A DNA stretch of 9,067 nucleotides. Origin: CAZWXH01 sp964637725. Its GTDB lineage: Bacteria > Bacillota_I > Bacilli_A > Erysipelotrichales > Coprobacillaceae. Positions within the stretch are counted from its first letter, which is position 1. Every line of letters starts with the position of its first letter. Under the pieces are notes generated by a model, which saw only the letters and a program-made list of their open reading frames with translations, ran no database searches and was not told where the DNA came from. The DNA lies in contig CAZWXH010000070.1 in assembly GCA_964637725.1 (NCBI GenBank), positions 1 to 9,067 on the forward strand. Reading direction: 5' to 3'. A program made the translations under genes and the position numbers. Below are positions 1 through 7,513 of the stretch, in pieces.

Positions 1-3
1 CTT

Positions 4-1281
4 TTAACAAATTTTATCTTTACCACCCATATAAGGTCTTAATGCAACAGGAATATTAATTGTTCCATCTTCATTATAGTTATTTTCTATAAAAGCAATC
101 AATGCTCTTGTACTTGCAAGAACAGTATTATTTAATGTTGCAACATAATAAGTTCCTTCTTCACCTTTAGTTCGAATACCTAAACGTCTTGCTTGGGCAT
201 CACCTAAAGTAGAACAAGAACCAACTTCAAAGTATTTCTTTTGACGTGGAGACCATGCCTCTACATCACAAGACTTTTCTTTTAAGTCTGCTAAATCTCC
301 ACTACAACATTCTAATGTTCTAACAGGCACATCTAAACTTCTAAATAACTCTACTGTATAAGACCACATCTTGTCATACCATTCCATTGCTTCTTCAGGT
401 TTACATAAAACAACCATTTCTTGTTTTTCAAATTGATGAACACGATAAATTCCTCTTTCTTCAATACCGTGAGCACCAACTTCTTTTCTAAAGCAAGGAG
501 AATATGATGTCATTGTAATAGGCAAATCATCTTCTTTGACTATTTGATCTTTGAATTTACCAATCATACTATGTTCACTTGTTCCAATTAAATACAAATC
601 TTCACCTTCGATTTTATACATCATTGCATCCATTTCATCAAAACTCATAACTCCAGTCACAACATCACTTCTAATCATGAACGGAGGAATACAATAAGTA
701 AATCCTTTATCAATCATAAAATCTCTAGCATAAGAAATCATTGCTGATGATAAACGTGCAACATCTCCCATTAAATAATAGAAACCATTTCCACTTGTTC
801 TTCCGCTTGCATCTTTATCTAAGCCATTAAACTTATTAATAATATCTGCATGATATGGTATTTCATATTCAGGAACAGTAGGATCACCATATTTTTGAAT
901 TTCCACATTTTCATTATCATCTTTTCCAATAGGAACAGATGCATCAATAAAGTTAGGAATCTTCATCATGATTTCTTTAAGTTTAGGTTCTAATTCAGCT
1001 TCTTTTTCTTCTAATTCTTTTAATAATAAAGCTGCTTCATTAACCATTTTCTTATTTGCTTCAGCAAGATCTTTCTTTCCTTCACGCATAAATTGTCCAA
1101 TTTCTTTAGATAACTTATTACGTTTTGCTCTTAAATCACTTGCCTTCGTCAGTGATTCTCTATACATTTCATCAATTTTCATAGCTTCATCAACAAGATG
1201 AAGTTTCTCATGCTGAAACTTTTTCTTCATATTTTCTTTAACTAATTCTGGATTTTCTCTTAATTTTGCAATATCAATCAT
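4..1281 (-). CDS. serS: Seryl-tRNA synthetase (serine--tRNA ligase)
   Basis: This cytoplasmic class II aminoacyl-tRNA synthetase charges tRNA-Ser with serine. The 425-residue length is normal for bacterial SerS. Residues 1-110 are the charged, helical N-terminal arm (Lys/Glu-rich coiled coil, about 30-105) that grips the long variable arm of tRNA-Ser. The catalytic core follows: TSE at 234-236 (the serine-binding TxE), motif 2 beginning PCFRKE at 262-267 (R265) with HQFEKQE at 282-288, and a motif 3 region TLNNTVLASTR at 382-392 ending in R392. The C-terminus ALRPYMGG is family-typical. Some positions differ from E. coli/Bacillus-style SerS: TSE instead of TAE, HGIEERG in the motif 2 loop where GRDTRG-like sequence is usual, and NNT instead of NGS. 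This suggests a distinct SerS subgroup, but the key Arg and Glu residues remain. The ATG is supported by AAAGGAGA about 7 nt upstream. It is a single-gene unit with its own promoter and T-box leader. Confidence 0.97.
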   Translation of the reverse strand: MIDIAKLRENPELVKENMKKKFQHEKLHLVDEAMKIDEMYRESLTKASDLRAKRNKLSKEIGQFMREGKKDLAEANKKMVNEAALLLKELEEKEAELEPKLKEIMMKIPNFIDASVPIGKDDNENVEIQKYGDPTVPEYEIPYHADIINKFNGLDKDASGRTSGNGFYYLMGDVARLSSAMISYARDFMIDKGFTYCIPPFMIRSDVVTGVMSFDEMDAMMYKIEGEDLYLIGTSEHSMIGKFKDQIVKEDDLPITMTSYSPCFRKEVGAHGIEERGIYRVHQFEKQEMVVLCKPEEAMEWYDKMWSYTVELFRSLDVPVRTLECCSGDLADLKEKSCDVEAWSPRQKKYFEVGSCSTLGDAQARRLGIRTKGEEGTYYVATLNNTVLASTRALIAFIENNYNEDGTINIPVALRPYMGGKDKIC

Positions 1282-1287
1282 TTTTCT

Positions 1288-1296
1288 TCTCCTTTG
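1288..1296 (-). promoter_or_regulatory. serS ribosome binding site
   Basis: The minus strand reads CAAAGGAGA just upstream of the serS ATG, a near-perfect Shine-Dalgarno sequence. It fixes the start codon. It lies downstream of the T-box U-run and I see no leader element pairing with it. That favours transcriptional rather than translational control by the T-box. Confidence 0.85.
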
Positions 1297-1302
1297 TAAA
1301 AT

Positions 1303-1339
1303 AAAAACACCTCTAGTAAGGGACGAATAAATCGTGGTG
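1303..1339 (-). terminator. Putative conditional terminator of the T-box
   Basis: The minus strand carries UUUUUAUUUU directly after GGUG (1308-1311). That GGUG can pair with CACC (1336-1339) inside the T-box bulge, and two outer G-U pairs may extend the stem. The ACGA/UCGU hairpin is nested inside. This pairing crosses the AGGG/CCCU antiterminator helix, so the two folds exclude each other, as expected of a T-box switch. The stem is short and asymmetric, so the structure is tentative. Confidence 0.45.
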
Positions 1340-1503
1340 CCACCCTAATTCATATCATATGATATCTTTATATGAGATAACGGATCATCCGGAAGTGATT
1401 AACTTCTCTCAAAGGTAGATTTCAATGACTTGTCTACTTATTTACACCATCCATAAGCTCTCTATAAGATTTATCATTTACTTGTCCTTCTCACTGATTT
1501 AAC
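1303..1503 (-). promoter_or_regulatory. Serine T-box riboswitch leader of serS
   Basis: The leader senses uncharged tRNA-Ser. Stem I: AAGG (1486-1489) pairs with CCUU (1412-1415), and AAUGA (1474-1478) pairs with UCAUU (1424-1428). Between them lies the specifier loop, with AGUA on the 5' side (1479-1482) and GAA followed by UCU on the 3' side. The specifier codon UCU (Ser) is at 1417-1419. The conserved AGAGAG and the apical GGUGUAA (1442-1448) are present. A middle hairpin GAAGU/ACUUC (1392-1406) and a conserved-looking CCGUUAUC follow. The T-box core is AGGG (1343-1346), UGGC (1339-1342), ACC, ACGA (1332-1335), then a UUUAU loop, UCGU (1323-1326) and CCCU (1319-1322), forming the antiterminator. 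UGGC would pair with a tRNA 3' end GCCA, matching the G discriminator base of tRNA-Ser. A U-run at 1303-1307 ends the leader. Family assignment is firm; exact ends are inferred. Confidence 0.95.
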
Positions 1504-1509
1504 AAATTG

Positions 1510-1537
1510 ATTATAACACATTCATGTATAAGTTCAA
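1510..1537 (-). promoter_or_regulatory. Sigma-A promoter of serS
   Basis: On the minus strand there is TTGAAC (1532-1537), a 16-nt spacer, then TATAAT (1510-1515). A TG one base before the hexamer makes it an extended -10 element. Transcription would start near 1503, just before the T-box stem I. A second TATAAT at 1543-1548 lies closer to the gyrA terminator but has no convincing -35 element. Confidence 0.75.
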
Positions 1538-1560
1538 ATAGAATTATACCCCATATAAGT

Positions 1561-1593
1561 AAAAAAGAACCCTATCTTCTAAAGATAAGGTTC
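1561..1593 (-). terminator. Intrinsic terminator after gyrA
   Basis: The minus strand has a 12-bp stem, GAACCTTATCTT paired with AAGATAGGGTTC (one G-T wobble), a 3-nt TAG loop and then six Ts. It starts 7 nt after the gyrA stop codon. It closes the yaaA-recF-gyrB-gyrA unit and separates it from the serS promoter. Confidence 0.93.
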
Positions 1594-1600
1594 AATTCGT

Positions 1601-4087
1601 TTATTCTGCTGTATTAACGATGTCTTCTGTAGACTCCTCTACAATTTCTTCTTCGTTAGATTTTTCTACAACTTCAACACTTGATACTGTAGAACCTTCT
1701 GCAACTTTAATAAGTCTAACACCTTGAGTATTTCTACCTGCTGTTTTTACTTGTTCCATTGGAAGTCTAATGACAATACCTTCACTTGTTATGATTAATA
1801 AATCTTCATCACCGTTTACGGCACGTAATGCAACTAATTGTCCAGTCTTCGCTGTTGTATTAATTGTCTTAACACCTTTACCACCACGATGTGATTGACG
1901 ATAATCTTCTAATGGTGACATTTTACCGTAACCATTTTCACTAATAGCCATAATAGATTGACCTTCTTTATCAGTTGTCATACCAATGACTTGACCACCA
2001 TCAACATTAATACCTCTAACTCCTGAAGCTGTTCTACCCATTTTTCTTACATCAGATTCTTTGAATCTAATTAATTTACCATTAGATGCAGCGACTAAGA
2101 TTTCATCTTCTCCAGTTGTTAATTTAACAGAGACTAATTGATCTTCTTCTCTTAGTCCAATAGCAATCTTACCAGATTGTCTAATACTTTCAAATTCATC
2201 TACATGAGTTCTCTTTACTAACCCATTTTGAGTCACAAAGAATAAGAATGTATCTTTATCTTCTGTAATATCATCTTTATGAATTGAAATCATAGATTTT
2301 ACTGTTTCATCTTTATCTAAGTTCAATAAGTTTACAACTGGTAATCCTTTAGCAGTTCTACCAAATTCAGGAACATTATATCCTTTAATACGATAAACTT
2401 TCCCTAAGTTAGTAAAGAATAATAGATCATCATGTGTACTCATATTAATTAATGAATCAACAATATCATCTTCATTTGTTCCCATACCTTTAATACCTCT
2501 ACCACCTCTATTTTGAGTTTTGTAAGTATCTACAGGCATACGTTTCACATAACCATTCGTTGTTAAAGATATAATAACATCTTCTACTGGAATTAAGTCT
2601 TCATCTTCTAAATCAAATGTTCCTTGAATAATTTCTGTTCTTCTAGGATCAGCAAATTTATTCTTTAATTCCAATAATTCAGTTTCAATAATATCTAAAA
2701 CTCTTTGTTCATTTTCTAAGATATCTTTTAAATCAGCAATTAATGCTAATAAATTATTTAATTCATCTACAATCTTTTCAACTTCTAATCCTGCTAATCT
2801 TTGTAGTTGCATTTCTCTAATTGCTTTTGCTTGTCTTTCAGACATATTAAAATCTTCCATCAATTTTTGTTGAATGATTTCAGTAGTTCTTGAACTACGA
2901 ATACAATCAATAATAGCATCTATTTGATCTAATGCTCTTTTTAAACCATCTAATATATGTGCTCTATCTTCTGCTTTCTTTAGATCATAAGCAGTTCTTC
3001 TTCTGATAACTTCTTCTTGATGTCTTAAGTAATGAACGATCATATCTTTTAATGTTAATGTTTTTGGTTCATTACTAACTAATGCTATAGCATTAACTCC
3101 AAATGTTGTTTGTAAAGAAGTGAGTTTATATAACTGATTCAAAATAACTTCTGGTTGAACATCTTTACGGAGTTCAATAACAACTCTAAGACCTTCTCTA
3201 TTAGATTCATCACGTATCTCAGTAATTCCATCAATACGTTTTTCCTTTACATGTTCAGCCATCTTTTCAATTAATCTTGCTTTATTGACTTGATATGGTA
3301 ATTCTGTAATGACAATCGCTTTTTTACCGCCATGACTCATATCAATAATATCAGTCTTTGCACGCATAATAATTAAACCATTACCAGTTTCATAAGCTTT
3401 TTTAATTGCCGACTTTCCTAAAATATAAGCTCCAGTAGGAAAATCAGGTCCTTGGATATAATTTTCCATTAAATCTAGAATTGAGATTTCAGGATCCTTT
3501 GATACCGCTAAAACAGCATCAATAACTTCTCCTAAATTATGAGGAGGAATATTTGTTGCCATCCCAACAGCAATCCCTGTTGTTCCATTAACTAATAAGT
3601 TTGGATATCTTGCTGGCATAACTTCCGGTTCAGTTTCTTCACCATCATAGTTAGGGACAAAATTAACAGTATCTTTATTAATATCTCTTACCAATTCCAT
3701 TGAAATTTTAGACATTCTCGCTTCTGTATAACGAGCAGCGGCAGCACCATCACCATCGATAGAACCAAAGTTTCCGTGTCCATCAACAATCATATAACGA
3801 TAACTAAAATCTTGCGCCATACGTACTAATGCTTCATATATTGAAGAGTCACCATGAGGGTGATATTTACCCATAACTTCCCCAACGATACGAGCTGATT
3901 TTTTATAAGGCTTATCACTATAACATCCAAGTTCATTCATTCCATGAACAATTCTACGTTGTACTGGTTTTAATCCATCTCTAATATCTGGCAATGCTCT
4001 TTGTACAATAACAGACATTGCATAACTGATGAAGGATTGTTTCATTTCATCTGTCAGAGGTCTTCTTTTTATTCCACGTTCTTCCAT
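1601..4087 (-). CDS. gyrA: DNA gyrase subunit A
   Basis: GyrA is the DNA breakage-reunion subunit of gyrase (A2B2), which introduces negative supercoils using ATP hydrolysed by GyrB. The 828 residues fit the family. The winged-helix and tower domains (about 1-490) include the active-site Tyr Y120 in AARYTEARMS. The quinolone-contact helix is GDSSIYE (79-85); S81 and E85 align with E. coli Ser83 and Asp87. A coiled-coil arm follows (about 360-480). The C-terminal DNA-wrapping beta-pinwheel begins near 495 with the GyrA-box QNRGGRG (525-531). It has a second box-like repeat QSHRGGKG (731-738) and blade motifs such as FGRTAKG, MGRTASG and AGRNTQG. These features mark gyrase rather than ParC. The tail (805-828) is acidic. 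The ATG is preceded by AAAGGAGA and lies 15 nt after the gyrB stop, so the subunits are co-expressed. A strong terminator follows. Confidence 0.98.
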   Translation of the reverse strand: MEERGIKRRPLTDEMKQSFISYAMSVIVQRALPDIRDGLKPVQRRIVHGMNELGCYSDKPYKKSARIVGEVMGKYHPHGDSSIYEALVRMAQDFSYRYMIVDGHGNFGSIDGDGAAAARYTEARMSKISMELVRDINKDTVNFVPNYDGEETEPEVMPARYPNLLVNGTTGIAVGMATNIPPHNLGEVIDAVLAVSKDPEISILDLMENYIQGPDFPTGAYILGKSAIKKAYETGNGLIIMRAKTDIIDMSHGGKKAIVITELPYQVNKARLIEKMAEHVKEKRIDGITEIRDESNREGLRVVIELRKDVQPEVILNQLYKLTSLQTTFGVNAIALVSNEPKTLTLKDMIVHYLRHQEEVIRRRTAYDLKKAEDRAHILDGLKRALDQIDAIIDCIRSSRTTEIIQQKLMEDFNMSERQAKAIREMQLQRLAGLEVEKIVDELNNLLALIADLKDILENEQRVLDIIETELLELKNKFADPRRTEIIQGTFDLEDEDLIPVEDVIISLTTNGYVKRMPVDTYKTQNRGGRGIKGMGTNEDDIVDSLINMSTHDDLLFFTNLGKVYRIKGYNVPEFGRTAKGLPVVNLLNLDKDETVKSMISIHKDDITEDKDTFLFFVTQNGLVKRTHVDEFESIRQSGKIAIGLREEDQLVSVKLTTGEDEILVAASNGKLIRFKESDVRKMGRTASGVRGINVDGGQVIGMTTDKEGQSIMAISENGYGKMSPLEDYRQSHRGGKGVKTINTTAKTGQLVALRAVNGDEDLLIITSEGIVIRLPMEQVKTAGRNTQGVRLIKVAEGSTVSSVEVVEKSNEEEIVEESTEDIVNTAE

Positions 4088-4102
4088 GACTTTTCTCCTT
4101 TA

Positions 4103-6025
4103 CTATAAATCAAGTTCTGCTTCTTGAGCATGTTCTTGGATAAATTCACGTCTAGGTTCAACTTTTTCACCCATTAACATGTCAAACATTTCATCTGCTT
4201 GCATTGCATCATCTAAATCTATTTGCCATAAAACACGATTTTCTGGATTCATTGTTGTTTCCCATAATTGGTCAGCATTCATTTCCCCTAACCCTTTATA
4301 TCTTTGAATAGAATATCTCGCATTTGGTCCGATTTGTTCTTTTAATCTTTCTAACTCTAATTCAGAATAACAATAATGTTCTTCTTTCCCTTGTTTCAAT
4401 AAGAATAATGGCGGTTGAGCTGCATAAATAAACCCTTCTTCAATTAATGGTCTTAAGAAACGATATAAGAAAGTTAACATTAAAATACGGATATGACCAC
4501 CATCAACATCAGCATCGGTCATAATAACAATTTTATGATATCTTAATTTACTTAAATCAAATTCATCACCAATACCCGTTCCAAAAGCTGTAATCATAGA
4601 ACGAATTTCAGCATTACCTAAAATTCTATCTAAACGAGATTTTTCAACATTTAAGATCTTACCACGTAATGGTAAAATAGCTTGGGTTCTACGATCTCTA
4701 CCGTTCTTAGCACTACCACCGGCAGAATCCCCTTCGACTATAAAGACTTCACATTCACTAGGATCTTTAGATGAACAGTCAGCTAACTTACCAGGTAGCG
4801 CAATACTATCGAGTGCTGTTTTTCTTCTTGTCATCTCTCTTGCACGTTTGGCAGCCATTCTAGCACGACTTGCGATAATTGCTTTATTCATCACAATTGC
4901 TGCTGTATCAGGATTTTCTAATAAGAATTTATCTAATGCTTCAGAAATAATATTACTTGCAATTTTTCTAACTTCAGCATTTCCAAGTTTTGTTTTTGTT
5001 TGTCCTTCATATTGAGGATCTGGATGTTTAACAGAAATAATTGCTGTTAAACCTTCACGAACATCATCACCACTTAATGATTCTTCATCTTTTTTCAAGA
5101 AGTTATTACTTTTAGCATAGTTATTAATAACTCTTGTTAAAGCTAAACGGAAACCTTCTTCATGAGTTCCACCTTCTTGAGTATTGATGTTATTACAGAA
5201 TGAATATATATTTGGTTGGTAACCATCATTATATTGCATACCAACTTCTACTCTTATTTCATCAATTTCATCTTCTACATAAATAATCTCTTCATGTATT
5301 GGTGTTTTTGTTCTATTTAAATAAGCCACATATTCCATAATACCACCTTCATAGTGATACTCTTTAACTTTATATGGTTCAACACGATGATCTTCAATAA
5401 CTAATTTTAATCCTTTATTTAAGAATGCTAATTCTCTAATTCTTTGATTTAGTGTATCAAAATCATAAGTTGTTGATTCAGTAAAAATAACTGGATCAGC
5501 TTTAAATGATACAATTGTCCCTGTATCATCACAAGTTCCAACTTCTTTTAAGTCAGCTGAAGGCAGACCTCCATTTTCAAATCGCATAGAATAAATCTTA
5601 CCTTCTCTATGAACTTCAACCTCAAGCCATTCACTTAATGCATTAACAACACTGGCACCAACACCATGAAGACCACCAGATACTTTGTATCCGCCGCCAC
5701 CAAATTTACCACCAGCATGTAATACTGTAAAAATAGTTTCAACTGTACTTTTTCCAGTTTTAGAATGAACACCAGTAGGCATACCACGTCCATTATCAGT
5801 AACTCTTACAATATCATCTTTATCAAGTATAACTTTGATTTCATTACAGTAACCTGCCAATGCCTCATCAATAGAGTTATCTACAATTTCCCATACAAGA
5901 TGATGTAGCCCTCTTGCAGAAGTTGTCCCAATATACATACCAGGTCTCTTTCTAACTGCCTCTAACCCCTCTAATACTTGAATGTCAGACTCATCATAAC
6001 TATGTTGTACTTTATTTTCGTCCAT
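4103..6025 (-). CDS. gyrB: DNA gyrase subunit B
   Basis: GyrB is the ATPase subunit of gyrase, working with GyrA encoded just downstream. The 640-residue length is typical of the short Gram-positive form, without the extra insertion of proteobacterial GyrB. The GHKL ATPase domain (about 15-220) shows EIVDNSIDEA with catalytic E46 and Mg-binding N50, DNGRGMP (77-83), and the glycine-rich ATP lid GGLHGVGAS (117-125). The transducer domain carries the QTK loop (Q342, K344). The TOPRIM domain has EGDSAGGSAK (431-440) with E431, and DADVDGG (504-510) with the metal-binding Asp residues D504 and D506. The C-terminal RYKGLGEM (575-582) and PRREFIQ are canonical. The start overlaps the recF end by 14 bp, and its SD (AAAGGAGAT) lies inside recF, suggesting translational coupling. 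It could in principle be ParE, but the recF and gyrA neighbours make GyrB secure. Confidence 0.98.
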   Translation of the reverse strand: MDENKVQHSYDESDIQVLEGLEAVRKRPGMYIGTTSARGLHHLVWEIVDNSIDEALAGYCNEIKVILDKDDIVRVTDNGRGMPTGVHSKTGKSTVETIFTVLHAGGKFGGGGYKVSGGLHGVGASVVNALSEWLEVEVHREGKIYSMRFENGGLPSADLKEVGTCDDTGTIVSFKADPVIFTESTTYDFDTLNQRIRELAFLNKGLKLVIEDHRVEPYKVKEYHYEGGIMEYVAYLNRTKTPIHEEIIYVEDEIDEIRVEVGMQYNDGYQPNIYSFCNNINTQEGGTHEEGFRLALTRVINNYAKSNNFLKKDEESLSGDDVREGLTAIISVKHPDPQYEGQTKTKLGNAEVRKIASNIISEALDKFLLENPDTAAIVMNKAIIASRARMAAKRAREMTRRKTALDSIALPGKLADCSSKDPSECEVFIVEGDSAGGSAKNGRDRRTQAILPLRGKILNVEKSRLDRILGNAEIRSMITAFGTGIGDEFDLSKLRYHKIVIMTDADVDGGHIRILMLTFLYRFLRPLIEEGFIYAAQPPLFLLKQGKEEHYCYSELELERLKEQIGPNARYSIQRYKGLGEMNADQLWETTMNPENRVLWQIDLDDAMQADEMFDMLMGEKVEPRREFIQEHAQEAELDL

Positions 6026-7121
6026 GAATATCTCCTTTCACTTGACCATTTTCAATAGTAATTTTTAAAGCTTTCTCTATCACTTCGTGATGAATACCAT
6101 CTATTGATGTAGATGTTAAGAATGTTTGAACTTTACCTTGAATTAAATTCAAAAGTTTTGTTTTTCTAACATCATCCAATTCACTTAACACATCATCTAA
6201 TAATAATATTGGGTACTCACCTATCTCTTTTTTAATTAATTCTAATAAAGCAATCTTAATTGCCAAAACAATAGATCTTTGTTGCCCTTGAGAAGCATAT
6301 AACATAGCATCCTTCCCATCTAAATACATAATCAAATCATCTTTATGAATACCATCCATTGTTTGACTATAATTGATATCCCTTTGATAATTCTTCTGAT
6401 ATTTTTTTAAAATCTCTTCATAACTCATATCCTTATAAATTGCCTTATATTCAAGACTTAAGTTTTCTTTATGTAAAGAAATATAATCATACATAGTCGC
6501 AGAAATATCATTTAACAAATCAATAAATTCATATCTCTTCTTAATTAAATCAACTTGAAGTTTAGAAAGTTGTTCACTAAGAACCTCTAAATATTCATCA
6601 GCTTTCTTATGCTTATCTCTTAGTATCTTTAAATATTTATTTCTTTCTTTCAATAATTTATTGTATTTACTTAAATTATACATATAAACAGGAGATATCT
6701 TAGAAATCTCCATATCAAGTAATTTTCTTCTTAAACGTGGGCTTCCTTTTATTAACATTAAATCCTCAGGTATAAATAAAACAACATTTAAATAACCAAG
6801 ATAATCACTACTCTTTTTTATTTCCTTATGATTAATAAATGCCTTCTTACCTAGAATAGATAACACAATCTCTAATTCAATATTCTTTTGATGAGATTCA
6901 ACCCTTCCCTTAATCTTCGCAAAATCACTATCAAACAATATCATTTCTTCAATCAAATTCGTTTTAAAACTCTTTGATAAAGATAAAATATAAATAGCTT
7001 CTAAAAGATTAGTCTTTCCTTGAGCATTTTGTCCTATAAAAATATTAATAAAAGGATCAAATTCAATAGAACAATCCTTATAATTTCTAAAATTCTTTAA
7101 TTCAATTGAATTAATCTTCAT
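6012..7121 (-). CDS. recF: DNA replication and repair protein RecF
   Basis: RecF is an SMC/ABC-type ATPase of the RecFOR pathway that binds gapped DNA and helps load RecA at stalled forks and gaps. The 369-residue length is standard. The N-terminus MKINSIELKNFRNY is family-typical. Walker A is GQNAQGKTN (30-38), the ABC signature is SQGQQRS (277-283), and Walker B is PILLLDD (304-310) followed by the D-loop LSELDD. The segment between (about 140-250) is the Lys/Glu-rich helical lobe. The gene overlaps yaaA by 11 bp at its start and gyrB by 14 bp at its end. No good Shine-Dalgarno precedes the ATG (the upstream bases are GAGTTTAAAGTTATAA), so translation probably depends on ribosomes finishing yaaA. 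RecF is needed in small amounts, which fits low initiation. The start is supported by the conserved N-terminus. Confidence 0.97.
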   Translation of the reverse strand: MKINSIELKNFRNYKDCSIEFDPFINIFIGQNAQGKTNLLEAIYILSLSKSFKTNLIEEMILFDSDFAKIKGRVESHQKNIELEIVLSILGKKAFINHKEIKKSSDYLGYLNVVLFIPEDLMLIKGSPRLRRKLLDMEISKISPVYMYNLSKYNKLLKERNKYLKILRDKHKKADEYLEVLSEQLSKLQVDLIKKRYEFIDLLNDISATMYDYISLHKENLSLEYKAIYKDMSYEEILKKYQKNYQRDINYSQTMDGIHKDDLIMYLDGKDAMLYASQGQQRSIVLAIKIALLELIKKEIGEYPILLLDDVLSELDDVRKTKLLNLIQGKVQTFLTSTSIDGIHHEVIEKALKITIENGQVKGDIHGRK

Positions 7122-7326
7122 TTATAACTTTAAACTCATTTCCATCAAAAGAGACAATATCACCATTTCTTAGTTTTTTACCTCTTCTCATTTCAACTTC
7201 ATTGTTAACTTTTACAAGTCCCTCAGCAATAACCATCTTTGCATGAGAACCAGAATCAACAACATTAACAACCTTTAAAAATTGTCCTAAAGTAATAAAA
7301 TCTCCACGAATTATTTTTTCTTTCAT
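7111..7326 (-). CDS. yaaA: S4 domain-containing protein YaaA
   Basis: This is a 71-residue protein that is essentially a single S4 RNA-binding fold. The core ITLGQFLKVVNVVDSGSHAK (11-30) and the segment GLVKVNNEVEMRRGKKLRNGD (36-56) match the YaaA family encoded immediately upstream of recF in Firmicutes. The basic RRGKK patch is the expected RNA-contact surface. Its exact role is not well established; related small S4 proteins act in ribosome assembly, so a ribosome or RNA link is inferred only. The ATG follows a good SD (AGGGAGA, 7333-7339) and an extended -10 promoter about 30 bp upstream, making this the first gene of the recF-gyrase unit. Its end overlaps recF by 11 bp. Confidence 0.93.
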   Translation of the reverse strand: MKEKIIRGDFITLGQFLKVVNVVDSGSHAKMVIAEGLVKVNNEVEMRRGKKLRNGDIVSFDGNEFKVINED

Positions 7327-7357
7327 AATCTATCTCCCTACTTTTAAAACCTTTCTT

Positions 7358-7366
7358 ATTATATCA
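7358..7366 (-). promoter_or_regulatory. Extended -10 promoter for yaaA-recF-gyrB-gyrA
   Basis: The minus strand reads TGATATAAT (TG, one base, then a perfect TATAAT at 7358-7363). No recognisable -35 hexamer lies at 16-18 nt spacing, so this would be an extended -10 promoter. It predicts a short leader of about 25 nt before yaaA. It follows a strong terminator, so the four genes need their own promoter here. Confidence 0.65.
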
Positions 7367-7513
7367 CAAAAAACTCATAAATGATAGATTTAATCGCGTA
7401 TATTCAATATTTATTAAAAATTACTTAAATATCATTTTTATACAAAAGTCTCTTAAATCTTAAATTTAACGCATTTAGTAGAATTGTGAAAAAAAACTAT
7501 AAAATAACAAAAC
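7367..7513 (-). other. AT-rich intergenic spacer without a gene
   Basis: This stretch lies between the permease terminator and the yaaA promoter. It is strongly AT-rich and has no plausible ORF with a ribosome binding site. I found no exact DnaA box (TTATCCACA or its complement) and no tandem iterons. A small interrupted palindrome, ATATTCAATAT, lies at 7400-7410. The spacer may hold upstream promoter elements (A/T tracts), but nothing can be assigned with confidence. Confidence 0.5.

Noticed and set aside
968..1201. 77-aa plus-strand ORF
   Set aside because: It lies wholly antisense to the coiled-coil arm of serS, has a low-complexity Ser/Phe/Leu-rich translation produced by the reverse of Lys/Glu codons, and shows no convincing ribosome binding site.
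1543..1548. Second TATAAT between the gyrA terminator and serS
   Set aside because: No matching -35 element at a suitable distance (it would fall in the terminator tail); the downstream extended -10 with TTGAAC fits the T-box start better.
1855..2520. Repeated GRxxxG / RGGxG motifs in GyrA as a novel repeat
   Set aside because: These are the blades of the standard GyrA C-terminal beta-pinwheel; two GyrA-box-like repeats are normal for Firmicutes.
4490..4520. GyrB TOPRIM variant DADVDGGHIRILML instead of the more common DADVDGAHIRTLLL
   Set aside because: The metal-binding Asp residues are intact and the changed positions tolerate Ala, Ser or Gly in known GyrB proteins, so this looks like ordinary lineage variation.
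7367..7513. Possible origin of replication or DnaA-box cluster next to recF/gyrase genes
   Set aside because: The region is AT-rich, but no 9-mer matches TTATCCACA closely; the nearest strings (for example around TTTTTCACA and TGTGATATAA) have mismatches or an extra base, and there is no cluster.
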